From NCBI RefSeq assembly GCF_000245735.1, contig NZ_AHTH01000037.1:1-64000 (forward strand): 64,000 nucleotides of DNA, read 5' to 3'. The position numbers and the translations under genes were made by a program. A model generated the notes under the pieces. That model made no database searches. It worked only from the letters and a program-made list of their open reading frames with translations, and had not been told where the DNA came from. The stretch is from Alishewanella jeotgali KCTC 22429 (GTDB lineage: Bacteria; Pseudomonadota; Gammaproteobacteria; Enterobacterales; Alteromonadaceae). How positions within the stretch are numbered: the first letter of the stretch is position 1; every line of letters begins with the position of its first letter. This document shows, in pieces, positions 34,693-44,161 of the stretch.

Positions 34693-37527
34693 ATGAAAGC
34701 TTTACTTCAACCTGGATTTAACCCGCGCTTTAAACGCAGTTCCCTGATGCTGGCTATTGCGGCGGCTGGCATCTTCAGCGGCGCCGTGCAGGCGCAGGGC
34801 GCCGATGTACCGCTAACGGTTTCCGTTGTGCAACTGGATAGCCCGGCTATTCGCGGTCAGCTCAGTGATGATCGTAACGTGCTGCTGCAAGGGGCTATTA
34901 TCCGCCTGGTCGGCACCAACCGCGAAACTACCACTGATCGGCAGGGCCGCTTCCGCTTTGATAACTTAGCCGCCGGTACCTATCAGTTGGAGGTGAGTTA
35001 TCTTGGTTATGCGGTAAAACAGGTAGATGTGTTGGTGACAGCGGAGCAGGGCGCTGCCCTGACGTTACGTTTCGCCAACAACCAGGTTGAAGTATTAAAT
35101 ATTGTTGGTAGCCGTGATGCACAGTCACGGGCGCTGAATATCCAGCGCGCCTCCGATAACCTGAAATCGGTGGTGTCGTCAGACTATCTGGGCCGCTTCC
35201 CGGATGATAACGTGGCCGAAGCGATGCAGCGCTTAGTTGGCGCCTCCATTCAGCGTGACCAGGGCGAAGGTAAGTATGTTAACGTGCGCGGTGCGCCGCT
35301 GGAATTTGCCAACGTCTCAATTGATGGCGTGCAGGTGCCTTCGCCGGATAGCAGCACTCGGGCCGTTGATTTGGACACCATACCGTCAGACATTATCTCC
35401 TTGTTAGAGCTGACCAAGGCCATTACCCCGGATATGGACGCCGATGCCATCGCCGGTAATATCAATATCGTGACCCAGGGTGCTTTGGATAGCAAAGGCC
35501 GTATTTTACGCGGCAAGGTATCCGGTGGCCGTAATGAAAAAGGCAATGGCGATGCCTATAAACTGAACCTGACCTATGGCGATAAGTTTAACGGTAACGA
35601 AAAGGCCGGTTTTTTATTCTCCGGTCAGCATAGCGAAACCAACCGGGTCACTGATAACGTTGAGCATACCTGGATGCAGCTGGATAGCGGCGCCTATGTG
35701 CCTCAGGTTACTGAATTTAAAGATTACGAATTAAAACGCATCCGCTCTGGCTTAAGTGGTCGCTTTGATTTGCGGGTAGATGATAATAAGCACTTTTACT
35801 TAAGCCATAATTACTCACGGTTTGAAGATAATGAATTCCGCGATACCTTGACTATCGAGTGGGAACGTCATACCGCTGGCTCAAACCAGCAGCAAGGTGT
35901 GGCCGGACGCGCCACCTTTGATAAAGAGTTACGGCACCGTACCTTTGTTAACCGGATCAATACCTCGGTAGTGGGCGGTCGTATCGATATGGATACCTTT
36001 AGTACTGATTTTCAGGTCTCACACTCTTCTGCCAAGCAAAGCTATCCAAACCGTGATTACTTAATTTACCGCGAGCGCAGCCGGCCGCGGGTCGCTTATG
36101 ATTTTAGCAACCCCGACTTACCGACCTTTCAGGTATTAAATAGTGCCGGTGAGGTGGTGCGCACCGACTTTAACTTTGCGCCTGCTGATATGAACTGGCG
36201 TCGTTATGAGCGTCGTACCGGTGGTGCCGAAGAAACTGAGCAGGCTGCCGCACTGAATTTTACCCTACCAGGACAGTGGCGCAGTGCTTATTCGGAGCTG
36301 AAGTTTGGCGCTAAAGCGCGGCTAAAAGAAAAAGAGAATGACGAAAACCGCTTCCGTAACTCGGTAGGCCGTAATGCGCCTACCTTCGCCGAGGCGATTA
36401 TCGATAAGCAATCGCGGCCTTTCGATGGTTTTTATAATAATGGCCCGAAACTACGCCGTGATTTTGTGTCGATTTATCGTGATATCTTTGAAAATGCCGA
36501 CTTCCTGGATCGCGGTGCTGCGTCGGTTACCGGCGATTACAAAGCGAAAGAAGATATCTATGCGGCCTATGCCCAGAATAAACTGGATTGGGACAATACC
36601 ACTGTGCTGTTTGGCGCCAGGGTGGAGCAAACCAAAAATAGCGGTGATGCCTTCGAGTACGATTTGGATACCGACACCGCGACGTTGCAACAAGCCAGTA
36701 AGAGCTACACCAAGTTCTTCCCCAGTGCCCATTTACGGCACGAGCTGGACAGCGGCCTGATTATTAAGGCGGCCTATAGCACCGGTATTCGCCGGCCGAA
36801 CTTTGCCGATTTAGTGCCCTACTTTATTATTGAAGATCGCGAATCGGGTCGTGGTACTGTCGATATCGGCAATATTGAGTTAAAGCCAACCTATGCACAT
36901 AACCTGGATCTGACCGGTGAGTACTATATGCCACCAGTAGGGATGATTTCTGCCGGGGTGTTCTACAAGAAGTTATCAGATCCTATTTTTAAAGCGCGTA
37001 GCCAGTTCGTCGGTGGCGACTTTGACGGCTTTAATATGGTGCGGCCAGAAAATGGTGACAGCGGTTACCTCTATGGTCTGGAACTGAACTGGCAGCAAAC
37101 GCTGGACTTCCTGCCAGGTGCCTTAAGTGGCCTGGGCTTTATTGCCAACTATACCCATACCAAGTCGCAAGCGGATCTGCCGTTTGGGATTGGTAAAACC
37201 GAGTTAAATGGTACCAGCCGCCATACGGTAAATCTGGCCTTGCAATACGATATTGAAAAGTTTAGTAGCCAGTTAGCCTATAACTACCGCTCTGAATATA
37301 TCGACGCCTTTGATACCGCTAATCCGGATCTGAACCTGTACTGGGATGGCCGTGGCACCCTGGACTTTAGCGCCAGTTATAAGTTAACCAAGCAGCTGTC
37401 GCTGTTTGTCGAGGCCACTAACCTGACCGACAGCAAAGCCATCCGCTATCAGGGCGAGCGCGGCCGGGTGTATGAACATGAGCAATTTGGCCGCGCCTGG
37501 CAGCTGGGTGTCAGCGGCAAGTTCTAA
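34693..37527 (+). CDS. TonB-dependent receptor with N-terminal CarboxypepD-like domain, 944 aa
   Basis: The signal peptide ends near QAQGADV (about residue 37). A carboxypeptidase-regulatory-like beta domain follows (about 50-120: GAIIRLVGTNRETTTDRQGR in part), then the plug (about 130-250, with YVNVRGAPLEFANVSIDG) and the barrel ending in AWQLGVSGKF. It begins an operon with a metallophosphatase and a MINPP-like phosphatase behind a Pho-box-like site, so its substrate is likely a phosphorylated compound such as phytate or another organophosphate (inference). The next gene starts 62 bases later. Confidence 0.9.
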   Translation: MKALLQPGFNPRFKRSSLMLAIAAAGIFSGAVQAQGADVPLTVSVVQLDSPAIRGQLSDDRNVLLQGAIIRLVGTNRETTTDRQGRFRFDNLAAGTYQLEVSYLGYAVKQVDVLVTAEQGAALTLRFANNQVEVLNIVGSRDAQSRALNIQRASDNLKSVVSSDYLGRFPDDNVAEAMQRLVGASIQRDQGEGKYVNVRGAPLEFANVSIDGVQVPSPDSSTRAVDLDTIPSDIISLLELTKAITPDMDADAIAGNINIVTQGALDSKGRILRGKVSGGRNEKGNGDAYKLNLTYGDKFNGNEKAGFLFSGQHSETNRVTDNVEHTWMQLDSGAYVPQVTEFKDYELKRIRSGLSGRFDLRVDDNKHFYLSHNYSRFEDNEFRDTLTIEWERHTAGSNQQQGVAGRATFDKELRHRTFVNRINTSVVGGRIDMDTFSTDFQVSHSSAKQSYPNRDYLIYRERSRPRVAYDFSNPDLPTFQVLNSAGEVVRTDFNFAPADMNWRRYERRTGGAEETEQAAALNFTLPGQWRSAYSELKFGAKARLKEKENDENRFRNSVGRNAPTFAEAIIDKQSRPFDGFYNNGPKLRRDFVSIYRDIFENADFLDRGAASVTGDYKAKEDIYAAYAQNKLDWDNTTVLFGARVEQTKNSGDAFEYDLDTDTATLQQASKSYTKFFPSAHLRHELDSGLIIKAAYSTGIRRPNFADLVPYFIIEDRESGRGTVDIGNIELKPTYAHNLDLTGEYYMPPVGMISAGVFYKKLSDPIFKARSQFVGGDFDGFNMVRPENGDSGYLYGLELNWQQTLDFLPGALSGLGFIANYTHTKSQADLPFGIGKTELNGTSRHTVNLALQYDIEKFSSQLAYNYRSEYIDAFDTANPDLNLYWDGRGTLDFSASYKLTKQLSLFVEATNLTDSKAIRYQGERGRVYEHEQFGRAWQLGVSGKF

Positions 37528-37589
37528 CCTTTTTGCTAATCGGCTGTTGCAGGTGTCGCCGTCTGGCGGCCCTGCTGTTCGGAGTTTCT

Positions 37590-38999
37590 ATGAAGTTAAC
37601 CCTATTCAGCTGCGCTATGCTGCTGGTCAGCACCTCGCTGCTGGCTACAACCGAAATGGGCGCGCAGGCCAAACACTATACGATGGTGCCGGAGCAGCTT
37701 AGCCGCTATCAGGCGAGCGTTTTTCCGGATCGGATTATCCTGATCCCAACAACACAACCGGCGCATAGCCAAACCGTAAATTGGCGCACCAACACCGGCT
37801 TACTGAAGCCAGAGGCGGAAATTGCACTGGCGCAAAGCGGTCCGGGCTTTGTTTGGCAAAGTAGCCGGGTGGCAGCGACTAGCCAGAGCATTCAAACCGA
37901 GAATGGTCTGGCGCTGCAACATAGTGTGACTTTTAGCGATCTTAAAGCAGATACCCAATATGTGTATCGGGTAAAAGGGGCCGGTACCTGGAGTGAATGG
38001 CTGCAATTTCGTACCGCAACAGCGGGCTTTGCACCCTTTTCCTTTATCTATTTTGGTGATGCGCAAAACCACAATAAGTCTCAGGTATCGCGGGTAATGC
38101 GCGAAGCGCTGTTAACCCGGCCAAGAGCCAAACTGATGCTGCATGCCGGCGATTTGGTCAGTAGCCGTGAGGGCAACCACGACAACGAGTGGGGCGAGTG
38201 GTTTGATGCTCTGGGCTGGGCTGGTGCCATGCTGAACCAGTTTATTACGCCGGGTAATCACGAATATGTTGAGGACGAGCAGGAGCAGCATCATCTGGTG
38301 CCGCAGTTCGCGGCCCAGTTTAACGGGCTGCGCAATGGTCCGGCACCGCTGCAGGAAACGGTGTATTACACCGACTATCAGGGCGTGCGCTTTATCTCGC
38401 TTAATTCAATGGCGGCGCTGCAGGACGAGGCCATGGCAAAGTTACAGGCACAGTGGTTAAAACAGGTGCTTGGCAACAACCCGGCGCGCTGGACAGTGGT
38501 CACTTACCATCATCCGATGTTCTCGGTATCCCAGGGCCGCGATAACCCGCTCCTGCGCCAGCACTGGCAGCCGGTACTGGATCAATTTTCGGTTGATCTG
38601 GTGCTGCAGGGCCATGACCATACCTATGGCCGCGTTAGTCAGCAGGCAAGCAATGGTCAGTTGAGCGGAGCGGTGTATATCGTTTCGGTGGCCGGCCCGA
38701 AAATGTATCTGAGTAGCGACACATCACGCCAGCACATGCAGCGCCTGGCGGAAGATACACAGCTGTTCCAACTGATTGATATCACCGAAAACGAGCTGAA
38801 ATATCAGGCGTTAACCGTGACCGGTGAGCTGTACGATGGTTTTGTGATCCAGAAACAGGGCAAGCAGCGCACCTTAAAAGAAGCCGCTAACCTGCCGGCA
38901 ACCCGGCTCTGTGGAACACCAACAGAGTTAAGAGTGCGGGCTAACCGCTGCTGGAACAGTACCGAATTTAATTTACCGGCACTGCCGTTTAATCTTTAA
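37590..38999 (+). CDS. Secreted purple-acid-phosphatase-type metallophosphatase, 469 aa
   Basis: I start at ATG 37590 (signal peptide MKLTLFSCAMLLVSTSLLA, preceded by GGAG) rather than at 37533. An N-terminal fibronectin-like domain carries WRTNTG and ends near residue 130. The catalytic domain has YFGDAQNH, LHAGDLVSS, TPGNHEY, VTYHHPMFS and GHDHTYGR, the metal ligands of the purple acid phosphatase family. It should hydrolyse phosphate monoesters in the periplasm. The second gene of the predicted PhoB operon, followed 14 bases later by a MINPP-like phosphatase. Confidence 0.92.
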   Translation: MKLTLFSCAMLLVSTSLLATTEMGAQAKHYTMVPEQLSRYQASVFPDRIILIPTTQPAHSQTVNWRTNTGLLKPEAEIALAQSGPGFVWQSSRVAATSQSIQTENGLALQHSVTFSDLKADTQYVYRVKGAGTWSEWLQFRTATAGFAPFSFIYFGDAQNHNKSQVSRVMREALLTRPRAKLMLHAGDLVSSREGNHDNEWGEWFDALGWAGAMLNQFITPGNHEYVEDEQEQHHLVPQFAAQFNGLRNGPAPLQETVYYTDYQGVRFISLNSMAALQDEAMAKLQAQWLKQVLGNNPARWTVVTYHHPMFSVSQGRDNPLLRQHWQPVLDQFSVDLVLQGHDHTYGRVSQQASNGQLSGAVYIVSVAGPKMYLSSDTSRQHMQRLAEDTQLFQLIDITENELKYQALTVTGELYDGFVIQKQGKQRTLKEAANLPATRLCGTPTELRVRANRCWNSTEFNLPALPFNL

Positions 39000-39013
39000 G
39001 TGATGAGAGTGCT

Positions 39014-40393
39014 ATGCAAAAAACGCTTTTAACGTTAAGTCTGACCTGGCTATTAACAGCCTGCCAGCCCGTGCAGCAAGCGGCTACACCAACTGGTGAG
39101 CAAGCTACCACGACGCCGGTCGCGGAAAGGTTTTTACTGACCAGTAAAACGCCCTACCAGCCGCAGCAAGACTGGCATAGTTACAGTGCTGCGCCAGCGG
39201 GCTTTACTGCGGTAGGCCTGCAACATGTGGCGCGCCATGGCTCGCGCTTTTTATCCAGTAAAGGCGACGATATCTTAATGCTTGAGCTACTGGCGCTGGC
39301 CGCCGCTGAGCAGGGCTTAACTGCACGTGGTGAGCAGTTGGCAGAGCTGGTGCAGCGGCTGCATCAGGCGCATCAGCCAGATAAGTATGGTGAAATCTCT
39401 GCTTTAGGTGTGCAGGAGCAGCAACAAATGGCCCAGCGTTTACTGGCAAGGTTGCCGGGGTTATTTGAGCAGGCCATCGCGCAGCAGCTGCGGATCGAAG
39501 TGCTACATTCGGGCCGTGAGCGTGCCGACCAAAGTGGCGATGCCTTTGTAGCAGGATTAACGGCGGAGCTGCCGGCACTTGTACCCTTGCTTGATGCTGC
39601 CAGAGCGGATGAAGCTACGCTGTATTTTTACAAAGCCGAGGGCAGTGAAGATTTTGAGCGTTACCGCGAAAGCGATCCGCGGCTAATGCGGGTGATGAAA
39701 CAACTGGAAGCTGACCCAGCGCGGCAAGATGCCGCCCTGGCGATGTTGTCCAGACTGTTTAGCCCGGCATTTCTTAGTCGCCTGCAGCAGGGTGAGATTG
39801 AGCTGACCCTGCCGGACGATGATGACGCTATTCGTAATCCGCTGGATGCGGCCAATGTACTGTTTAGCCTGTACAGCATTGCCAGTAATCTAACGCTGGA
39901 AGGTCCGTTTGATTTTGCTGATATCTTGCTGGACGAGCATCTGTTGCCGCTGGCTGAGCTGGATGATGCGGATTCTTTCTATGGCCGTGGCCCGGCGTTT
40001 GCCGGCGATGATATTACCTATCGCTTAGCCGGGCGTTTAGTTGCCGATATGCTGGATAAAGCCGAGCAGCCAAACGGCTACGTGGCCAGTATCCGTTTTA
40101 CTCATGCCCAGGTGTTAATGCCACTGGCGGCCTTTCTTGGCATAGCCGGCGCCAGTGAGCCGCTACCGGAAAACGTGCTTTATCGCTACCAGAATAGCCC
40201 CTGGCGCAGTGGACGGGTCGCACCGATGTCTGCCAATGTACAGTGGGAAGTCTATCGCAATGCTGAGGGGCTAACCCTGATCCGGATGTTACATCACGAA
40301 CAGGAAACCGCCTTTGCCGCACACTGCCAGCCTGTTGCCGGTAGCCGATATTTTTACAGCAGCAGCGAGCTGCGCCGCTGCTTACTGTTTTAA
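39014..40393 (+). CDS. MINPP-like histidine acid phosphatase lipoprotein, 459 aa
   Basis: A branch-2 histidine phosphatase of the multiple inositol polyphosphate phosphatase type. The lipobox LLTAC is at residues 13-17 of the signal peptide. The active-site motif is VARHGSRF near residue 75 (nucleophile His). The C-terminal proton-donor segment reads RFTHAQVLMPL, where MINPP enzymes have HAE and classical phytases HD, so the acidic residue is replaced by Gln. It should hydrolyse phosphate esters, perhaps phytate, at the membrane surface. Operon partner of the metallophosphatase and the receptor. Confidence 0.88.
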   Translation: MQKTLLTLSLTWLLTACQPVQQAATPTGEQATTTPVAERFLLTSKTPYQPQQDWHSYSAAPAGFTAVGLQHVARHGSRFLSSKGDDILMLELLALAAAEQGLTARGEQLAELVQRLHQAHQPDKYGEISALGVQEQQQMAQRLLARLPGLFEQAIAQQLRIEVLHSGRERADQSGDAFVAGLTAELPALVPLLDAARADEATLYFYKAEGSEDFERYRESDPRLMRVMKQLEADPARQDAALAMLSRLFSPAFLSRLQQGEIELTLPDDDDAIRNPLDAANVLFSLYSIASNLTLEGPFDFADILLDEHLLPLAELDDADSFYGRGPAFAGDDITYRLAGRLVADMLDKAEQPNGYVASIRFTHAQVLMPLAAFLGIAGASEPLPENVLYRYQNSPWRSGRVAPMSANVQWEVYRNAEGLTLIRMLHHEQETAFAAHCQPVAGSRYFYSSSELRRCLLF

Positions 40394-40509
40394 CCCTTTT
40401 TCATGGAACTGCCACTGAGGTGTCACAAAAAGGTCATGGGGCAGGGGTAAGATAAGCAGAGTAGTGGTTACCTCTACTTCCTTCCTGGATGTTTACCCAA
40501 GTGGTTTTG

Positions 40510-40537
40510 GTTGGGGGCAAAAGCCCCCAACATTTTT
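40510..40537 (+). terminator. Terminator of the phosphate operon
   Basis: Nine-base-pair stem GTTGGGGGC / GCCCCCAAC with the loop AAAA, followed by ATTTTT. It lies 117 bases after the MINPP-like gene and just before the convergent 62-aa gene. Confidence 0.85.
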
Positions 40538-40541
40538 GGGA

Positions 40542-40730
40542 TCAAGCGAAATCCTGGCGGGAGCTAAAGCGTTCCGGCTGGCTACTCAGTTCCTGAATGA
40601 TCTGCGTAATTTCTTCATCTTCCAGTAACACTTCCTGTAAATGCGATGCAATTTGCTGCGGGTCGCAGCCAGCTTCCTTCAATTTAAAGGCAAAGTTTTT
40701 ATGTACTGTCAGTACGAATGGCGAGGTCAT
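40542..40730 (-). CDS. Small hypothetical protein, 62 aa
   Basis: A compact, acidic protein (MTSPFVLTVHKNFAFKLKEA...; DEEITQIIQEL) without signal peptide or membrane segment and with a single cysteine. A purine-rich AGGTG lies just before the ATG. No family recognised. It stands alone, facing the phosphate-operon terminator. The 233 bases upstream (40731-40963) hold no gene. Confidence 0.6.
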   Translation of the reverse strand: MTSPFVLTVHKNFAFKLKEAGCDPQQIASHLQEVLLEDEEITQIIQELSSQPERFSSRQDFA

Positions 40731-40963
40731 ATGGCACCTGTTGGGTTAGCTTGGGAGTCATAATTTGGTCAAAAAATGCGCTAACGTCTAATGAAAAAAT
40801 CCCGCACTTTGTGCAAAAATTAAACGGAAAAAGCATTGCATAAAATGCAGCTGGCGCAGTGCTGCGCTACGCCAATCTGGCTGCCTATGTTATTTCCAAG
40901 CCGTGAGGGCGCTCCGGTGCGGTATTTGGTCAGCGCTCGCCATTCCGGCAGCGACAACAAGGG

Positions 40964-41464
40964 TTAGTGACGATGTACGCTTGCCGGATAAGCGCCACGT
41001 TCCGGCATCACGCCCTTACCCATTCTGATCTGCAGCACCACCTCGACCTCATTACGCTTATCCAGGCCGATACCGGCTTCATATTGTGGTCGATGAACAG
41101 TACGGGTGCGACAGCCCAGCAATGAACAGTCGCGCACCGTATCCTGCTGATAGCTAACGCCAAGCTGGCTGCTGTTATCGCGTTGCCGCTCCCGCAGCGT
41201 TTCCTGCTCAACCACGAGGTACCAGTCGAACCCCTGCTCTGCAGTAAGTTCGGCAGCGCGCTGCATCGCATAAGCTTTGGCCCGCTCGCGATCTTCACCA
41301 CGGCTTTTAAAGCTGACCCGGTAAAAATTATCGGCTATGCGCTGTTCGGCATAGCCGAAACCGCCGTTTAGTGCAGGCCGGTAATCCGGTTTGCTGCTAC
41401 AGGCGGCGAGCAATAACACCGCCAGTAACAGCCCAGGTTTTGCTAAAGAGGACACTTTACTCAT
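40964..41464 (-). CDS. CC0125/CC1285-like lipoprotein, 166 aa
   Basis: Signal peptide with lipobox LLLAAC (Cys near residue 23), then the conserved start DYRPALNGGFGYAEQRI and an alpha/beta part with RAKAYAMQRAAELTAEQGF. This matches the CC0125/CC1285 lipoprotein family of unknown function. The ATG at 41464 has GGAGG five bases upstream. It is 20 bases downstream of the anti-sigma gene and belongs to the same transcript as sigma and anti-sigma. Confidence 0.85.
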   Translation of the reverse strand: MSKVSSLAKPGLLLAVLLLAACSSKPDYRPALNGGFGYAEQRIADNFYRVSFKSRGEDRERAKAYAMQRAAELTAEQGFDWYLVVEQETLRERQRDNSSQLGVSYQQDTVRDCSLLGCRTRTVHRPQYEAGIGLDKRNEVEVVLQIRMGKGVMPERGAYPASVHRH

Positions 41465-41483
41465 CATCACCTCCGAAACATGC

Positions 41484-42188
41484 TTAGTGTTGTGATTTTA
41501 AATATCGCTGTTCAGCCGTCGCATCTAATGCCTGCCCCGCCATTAATTGGTCCAGCATCGGATCCAGCAGCATGGCGGCGCTGGCGGTGTGATAGCCGCC
41601 CGCCTGACGGTGCTGTGCCACCGTGATACTGGCCTGTTGCTGCCAGCCGTTTGTGGTACGACAGGCGATGGTTTCGGTAAGCTGCGTTGCACTCTGCAGG
41701 CTGACGTAGCGGCAAAACTCTCCGCTGTGATTAATAAAACTCAGTTGCGGCGTTAACTGCTGATCCTGCACCTGCACCTGACGGCCACTTGGCGTGCTAT
41801 CGAGTGCTACCGCCAGTTGTGCGGCGAAGCTATTGCCACTGTCGGGGAGCCACTGTGCTACGCCATAGCCGGCAAGCAGTGCCACACAAGCGACGGCAGC
41901 GGCGTGACGTTGTAGCTGTTGACTGGCGCGGCGCCACCACGGAAAGGGGATCACTTCTGCCGTTTCAGGCGTTGTTGCGCCGTGCAGCAGTGCGGTGATC
42001 GCCTCAGGAATAGGCGTTTGCTCAATTTGTCTGGCATGTTGCTGCACCAGCACATCCACCATGGCCAGGCTGGCGAGGCGATCCACTAAGCTTTCATCTT
42101 CCAGCAACTGCTGACGCACCAGGGCCATCTCAGCTTCGGATAGGCTGGCATCCAGAAAGCCAGATAACAGTTCATCGGTTAATTGCAT
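41484..42188 (-). CDS. Anti-sigma factor, membrane-spanning, 234 aa
   Basis: The cytoplasmic N-terminus (LLSGFLDASLSEAEMALVRQ) resembles the anti-sigma start of zinc-less families; no HxxxCxxC ZAS motif is visible. One transmembrane helix (about residues 96-115, AAAVACVALLAGYGVA) separates it from a periplasmic domain with two cysteines. It overlaps the sigma gene by 10 bases. It should hold the ECF sigma factor at the membrane until a periplasmic signal arrives; the adjacent exported subtilase is a candidate for involvement in that release (inference). Confidence 0.85.
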   Translation of the reverse strand: MQLTDELLSGFLDASLSEAEMALVRQQLLEDESLVDRLASLAMVDVLVQQHARQIEQTPIPEAITALLHGATTPETAEVIPFPWWRRASQQLQRHAAAVACVALLAGYGVAQWLPDSGNSFAAQLAVALDSTPSGRQVQVQDQQLTPQLSFINHSGEFCRYVSLQSATQLTETIACRTTNGWQQQASITVAQHRQAGGYHTASAAMLLDPMLDQLMAGQALDATAEQRYLKSQH

Positions 42189-42673
42189 GTCAGCCCCCCG
42201 GGTAATTTTAACTTGTTGGCGATGGCAAGCCGCGCTCTGGCCAGCCGGCTCATAATAGTCCCAGCCGGAATCGCCAGAACTGAGGCCGCTTCCTGATAGC
42301 TCATCCCTTCCACCGCCACCAGCGATAAAACTTCACGCTGCTCGGGCGGTAGCGTATCCAGGGCCTTACCAACCTGAGTCAGCTGAATATCATTTAATAG
42401 CTGCGCTTCGCCATCGGTTTCGGTCAGGGTTTCATACTCTATCTGTGGCTGGGCCGTCTGCCTTACGCGCCGGGCGCGGTATTCATCTATCCATAAATTA
42501 CGGCAAATCCGAAAGGCCCACTGTGCCGCTGGCACACCATCGGGTGTCGGGTGGTCCAGCAAACGGACCAGAGTGTTTTGGGTTAAATCATCGGCATCAG
42601 CGCGGCTGCCCGTTAGCGAATAGGCAAAGCGGCGTAAGGCCGGGAGTAGTAATTGTAAGTCAGCTTTGGTCAT
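42179..42673 (-). CDS. ECF sigma factor, 164 aa
   Basis: Region 2 (about residues 8-75: ADDLTQNTLVRLLD, WAFRICRNLWIDEYR) and region 4 (about 105-160: LDTLPPEQREVLSLV, MSYQEAASVLAIPAGTIMSRL) of an extracytoplasmic-function sigma factor. It directs RNA polymerase to specific promoters, probably including its own. Order sigma, anti-sigma, lipoprotein, with overlapping or near-touching genes; the divergent gene is a subtilase. Confidence 0.95.
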   Translation of the reverse strand: MTKADLQLLLPALRRFAYSLTGSRADADDLTQNTLVRLLDHPTPDGVPAAQWAFRICRNLWIDEYRARRVRQTAQPQIEYETLTETDGEAQLLNDIQLTQVGKALDTLPPEQREVLSLVAVEGMSYQEAASVLAIPAGTIMSRLARARLAIANKLKLPGGLTCN

Positions 42674-42740
42674 AAGCGCTCTCCTTTTACCGGGATAACG
42701 GCTGAGGTTGACCTTTTATTCCAGCAGCAGGGAATTTTTT

Positions 42741-42768
42741 TTGACACCAGCCGTTAGCATGATACAAG
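42741..42768 (+). promoter_or_regulatory. Possible sigma-70 promoter of the subtilase gene
   Basis: TTGACA at 42741-42746 and TACAAG at 42763-42768 are 16 bases apart, about 26 bases upstream of the subtilase ATG. The intergenic region also serves the divergent sigma gene. An ECF-type promoter cannot be ruled out. Confidence 0.35.
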
Positions 42769-42793
42769 TTATGCAAGTTAAAGAGGTGTGTTG

Positions 42794-44161
42794 ATGAAAA
42801 AAACCTTAGTCGCAGCACTGTTTCTGGCCGGTTTGCCTGCTGTCAGCCCAGGGCAGGTAGTGCGCCCCCCTGAGCTGCCGCCGCCTCTGGTTGATACCTT
42901 AAAGCAACCCACCGCCGAGTTGTTGCGGCAAACTGAGCAACTGCAACAACAGCTTGCCGAGCAGCGCTTGCGCGAGCAATTGGCCACGCTGGCGACCTTG
43001 CCCGACCCACTGCAGCTACCGGCGGTACAGGACATCCTGACCCTAAGCGGTGAACCACTCTGGCGCGAAGTTGAAGTGGAGCAGGGCTTTCGTGCCATAG
43101 AACGCGAGTGGCTATTGTTACTAACCGCAGACGAGTGGCAGGCTTTGCTGCAGCGCTGGCCTGAGCTGGCCGGTTATCTGCAGCGACAACAGCCTTTACC
43201 TGCTTTGCAGCTAACGTTAGTGACATTAAAGGTGCCAGCAGCCCTTGATTCGGCGTCTGCATTAGCGCAGCAATTTAGTGCCGAGCTACTGCGTTACAGT
43301 GGGCGTAATCATTTGTACCAGCCGCAGCAGCAAGCCAGCACCGCAGCGCCGCAGGCCGCGGCTCAGAGTAAGGCCAGCATGTGCAATTGGCCGGTCAGCC
43401 TGGGAATGGTCGATACCGATATTAATACTGAGTTGCCTGCGCTGGCCGTGCAAAGCGGGCACTTTAATCTGGTGGCGCGGCGCTTTTTACCTGAACAGCT
43501 GGCAGCCAGTTATGCCCATGGTACGGCGGTGGCCAGTTTGCTGGCGGCGCGCGACCCGGCGATCACGCCGTTATTACCGCAATTAACTTTGTACAGTGCC
43601 GCGGCTTTTTATGCCAGCAATGCGGTGCAGCAATCCGCCAGTTTAGAGCACTTACTGACGGCACTGGACTGGCTGGCGAGTCAGCCGCTGCAGGTGATTA
43701 ACCTCAGTCTGACCGGACCTGATAACCCGGTGCTGGCGTTACTGATCCAACAATTACAGGCCCGCGGACTAAGTTTGGTGGCGGCTGCCGGCAATGGCGG
43801 CCCTGCGGCAACCCCTTTATATCCGGCGGCCTATCCGGGAGTGATTGCAGTAACCGCAGTGGCACCGGATATGACTCCCTATCGTTGGGCTAATCAGGGC
43901 GACTATATCGATTTCGCCGCCGTCGGGGTAAGAGTAGCAGCACTGACCGCCAATGGTCAGGTGCAGCCACAAAGTGGGACCTCTTTGGCAGCACCCGTCG
44001 TCAGTGCTGCGGTGGCTTGCTGGCGGGCCGCACAGCCGCAATTAACGCATCAGCAGGTGTATCAGTTACTGATGCAGCAGGCCCGCGACCTTGGCGAGCC
44101 GGGTAAAGATCCGGTAACGGGGCACGGGGTGATCGAACCGCCGCTAGAAACTCAGTTGTAG
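42794..44161 (+). CDS. Secreted S8-family serine protease (subtilase), 455 aa
   Basis: Signal peptide MKKTLVAALFLAGLPAVSPG, with the ATG at 42794 after AAGAGG. Residues about 25-195 form a Gln/Leu-rich helical pro-region. The protease domain has catalytic Asp in GMVDTDIN, His in AHGTAVASLLA and Ser in SGTSLAAPVV near residue 402, plus AAAGNGG for the oxyanion-hole Asn. It diverges from the sigma gene and overlaps the end of the convergent beta-barrel gene by 18 bases. It may process a surface protein or a regulator; no direct evidence tells which. Confidence 0.93.
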   Translation: MKKTLVAALFLAGLPAVSPGQVVRPPELPPPLVDTLKQPTAELLRQTEQLQQQLAEQRLREQLATLATLPDPLQLPAVQDILTLSGEPLWREVEVEQGFRAIEREWLLLLTADEWQALLQRWPELAGYLQRQQPLPALQLTLVTLKVPAALDSASALAQQFSAELLRYSGRNHLYQPQQQASTAAPQAAAQSKASMCNWPVSLGMVDTDINTELPALAVQSGHFNLVARRFLPEQLAASYAHGTAVASLLAARDPAITPLLPQLTLYSAAAFYASNAVQQSASLEHLLTALDWLASQPLQVINLSLTGPDNPVLALLIQQLQARGLSLVAAAGNGGPAATPLYPAAYPGVIAVTAVAPDMTPYRWANQGDYIDFAAVGVRVAALTANGQVQPQSGTSLAAPVVSAAVACWRAAQPQLTHQQVYQLLMQQARDLGEPGKDPVTGHGVIEPPLETQL

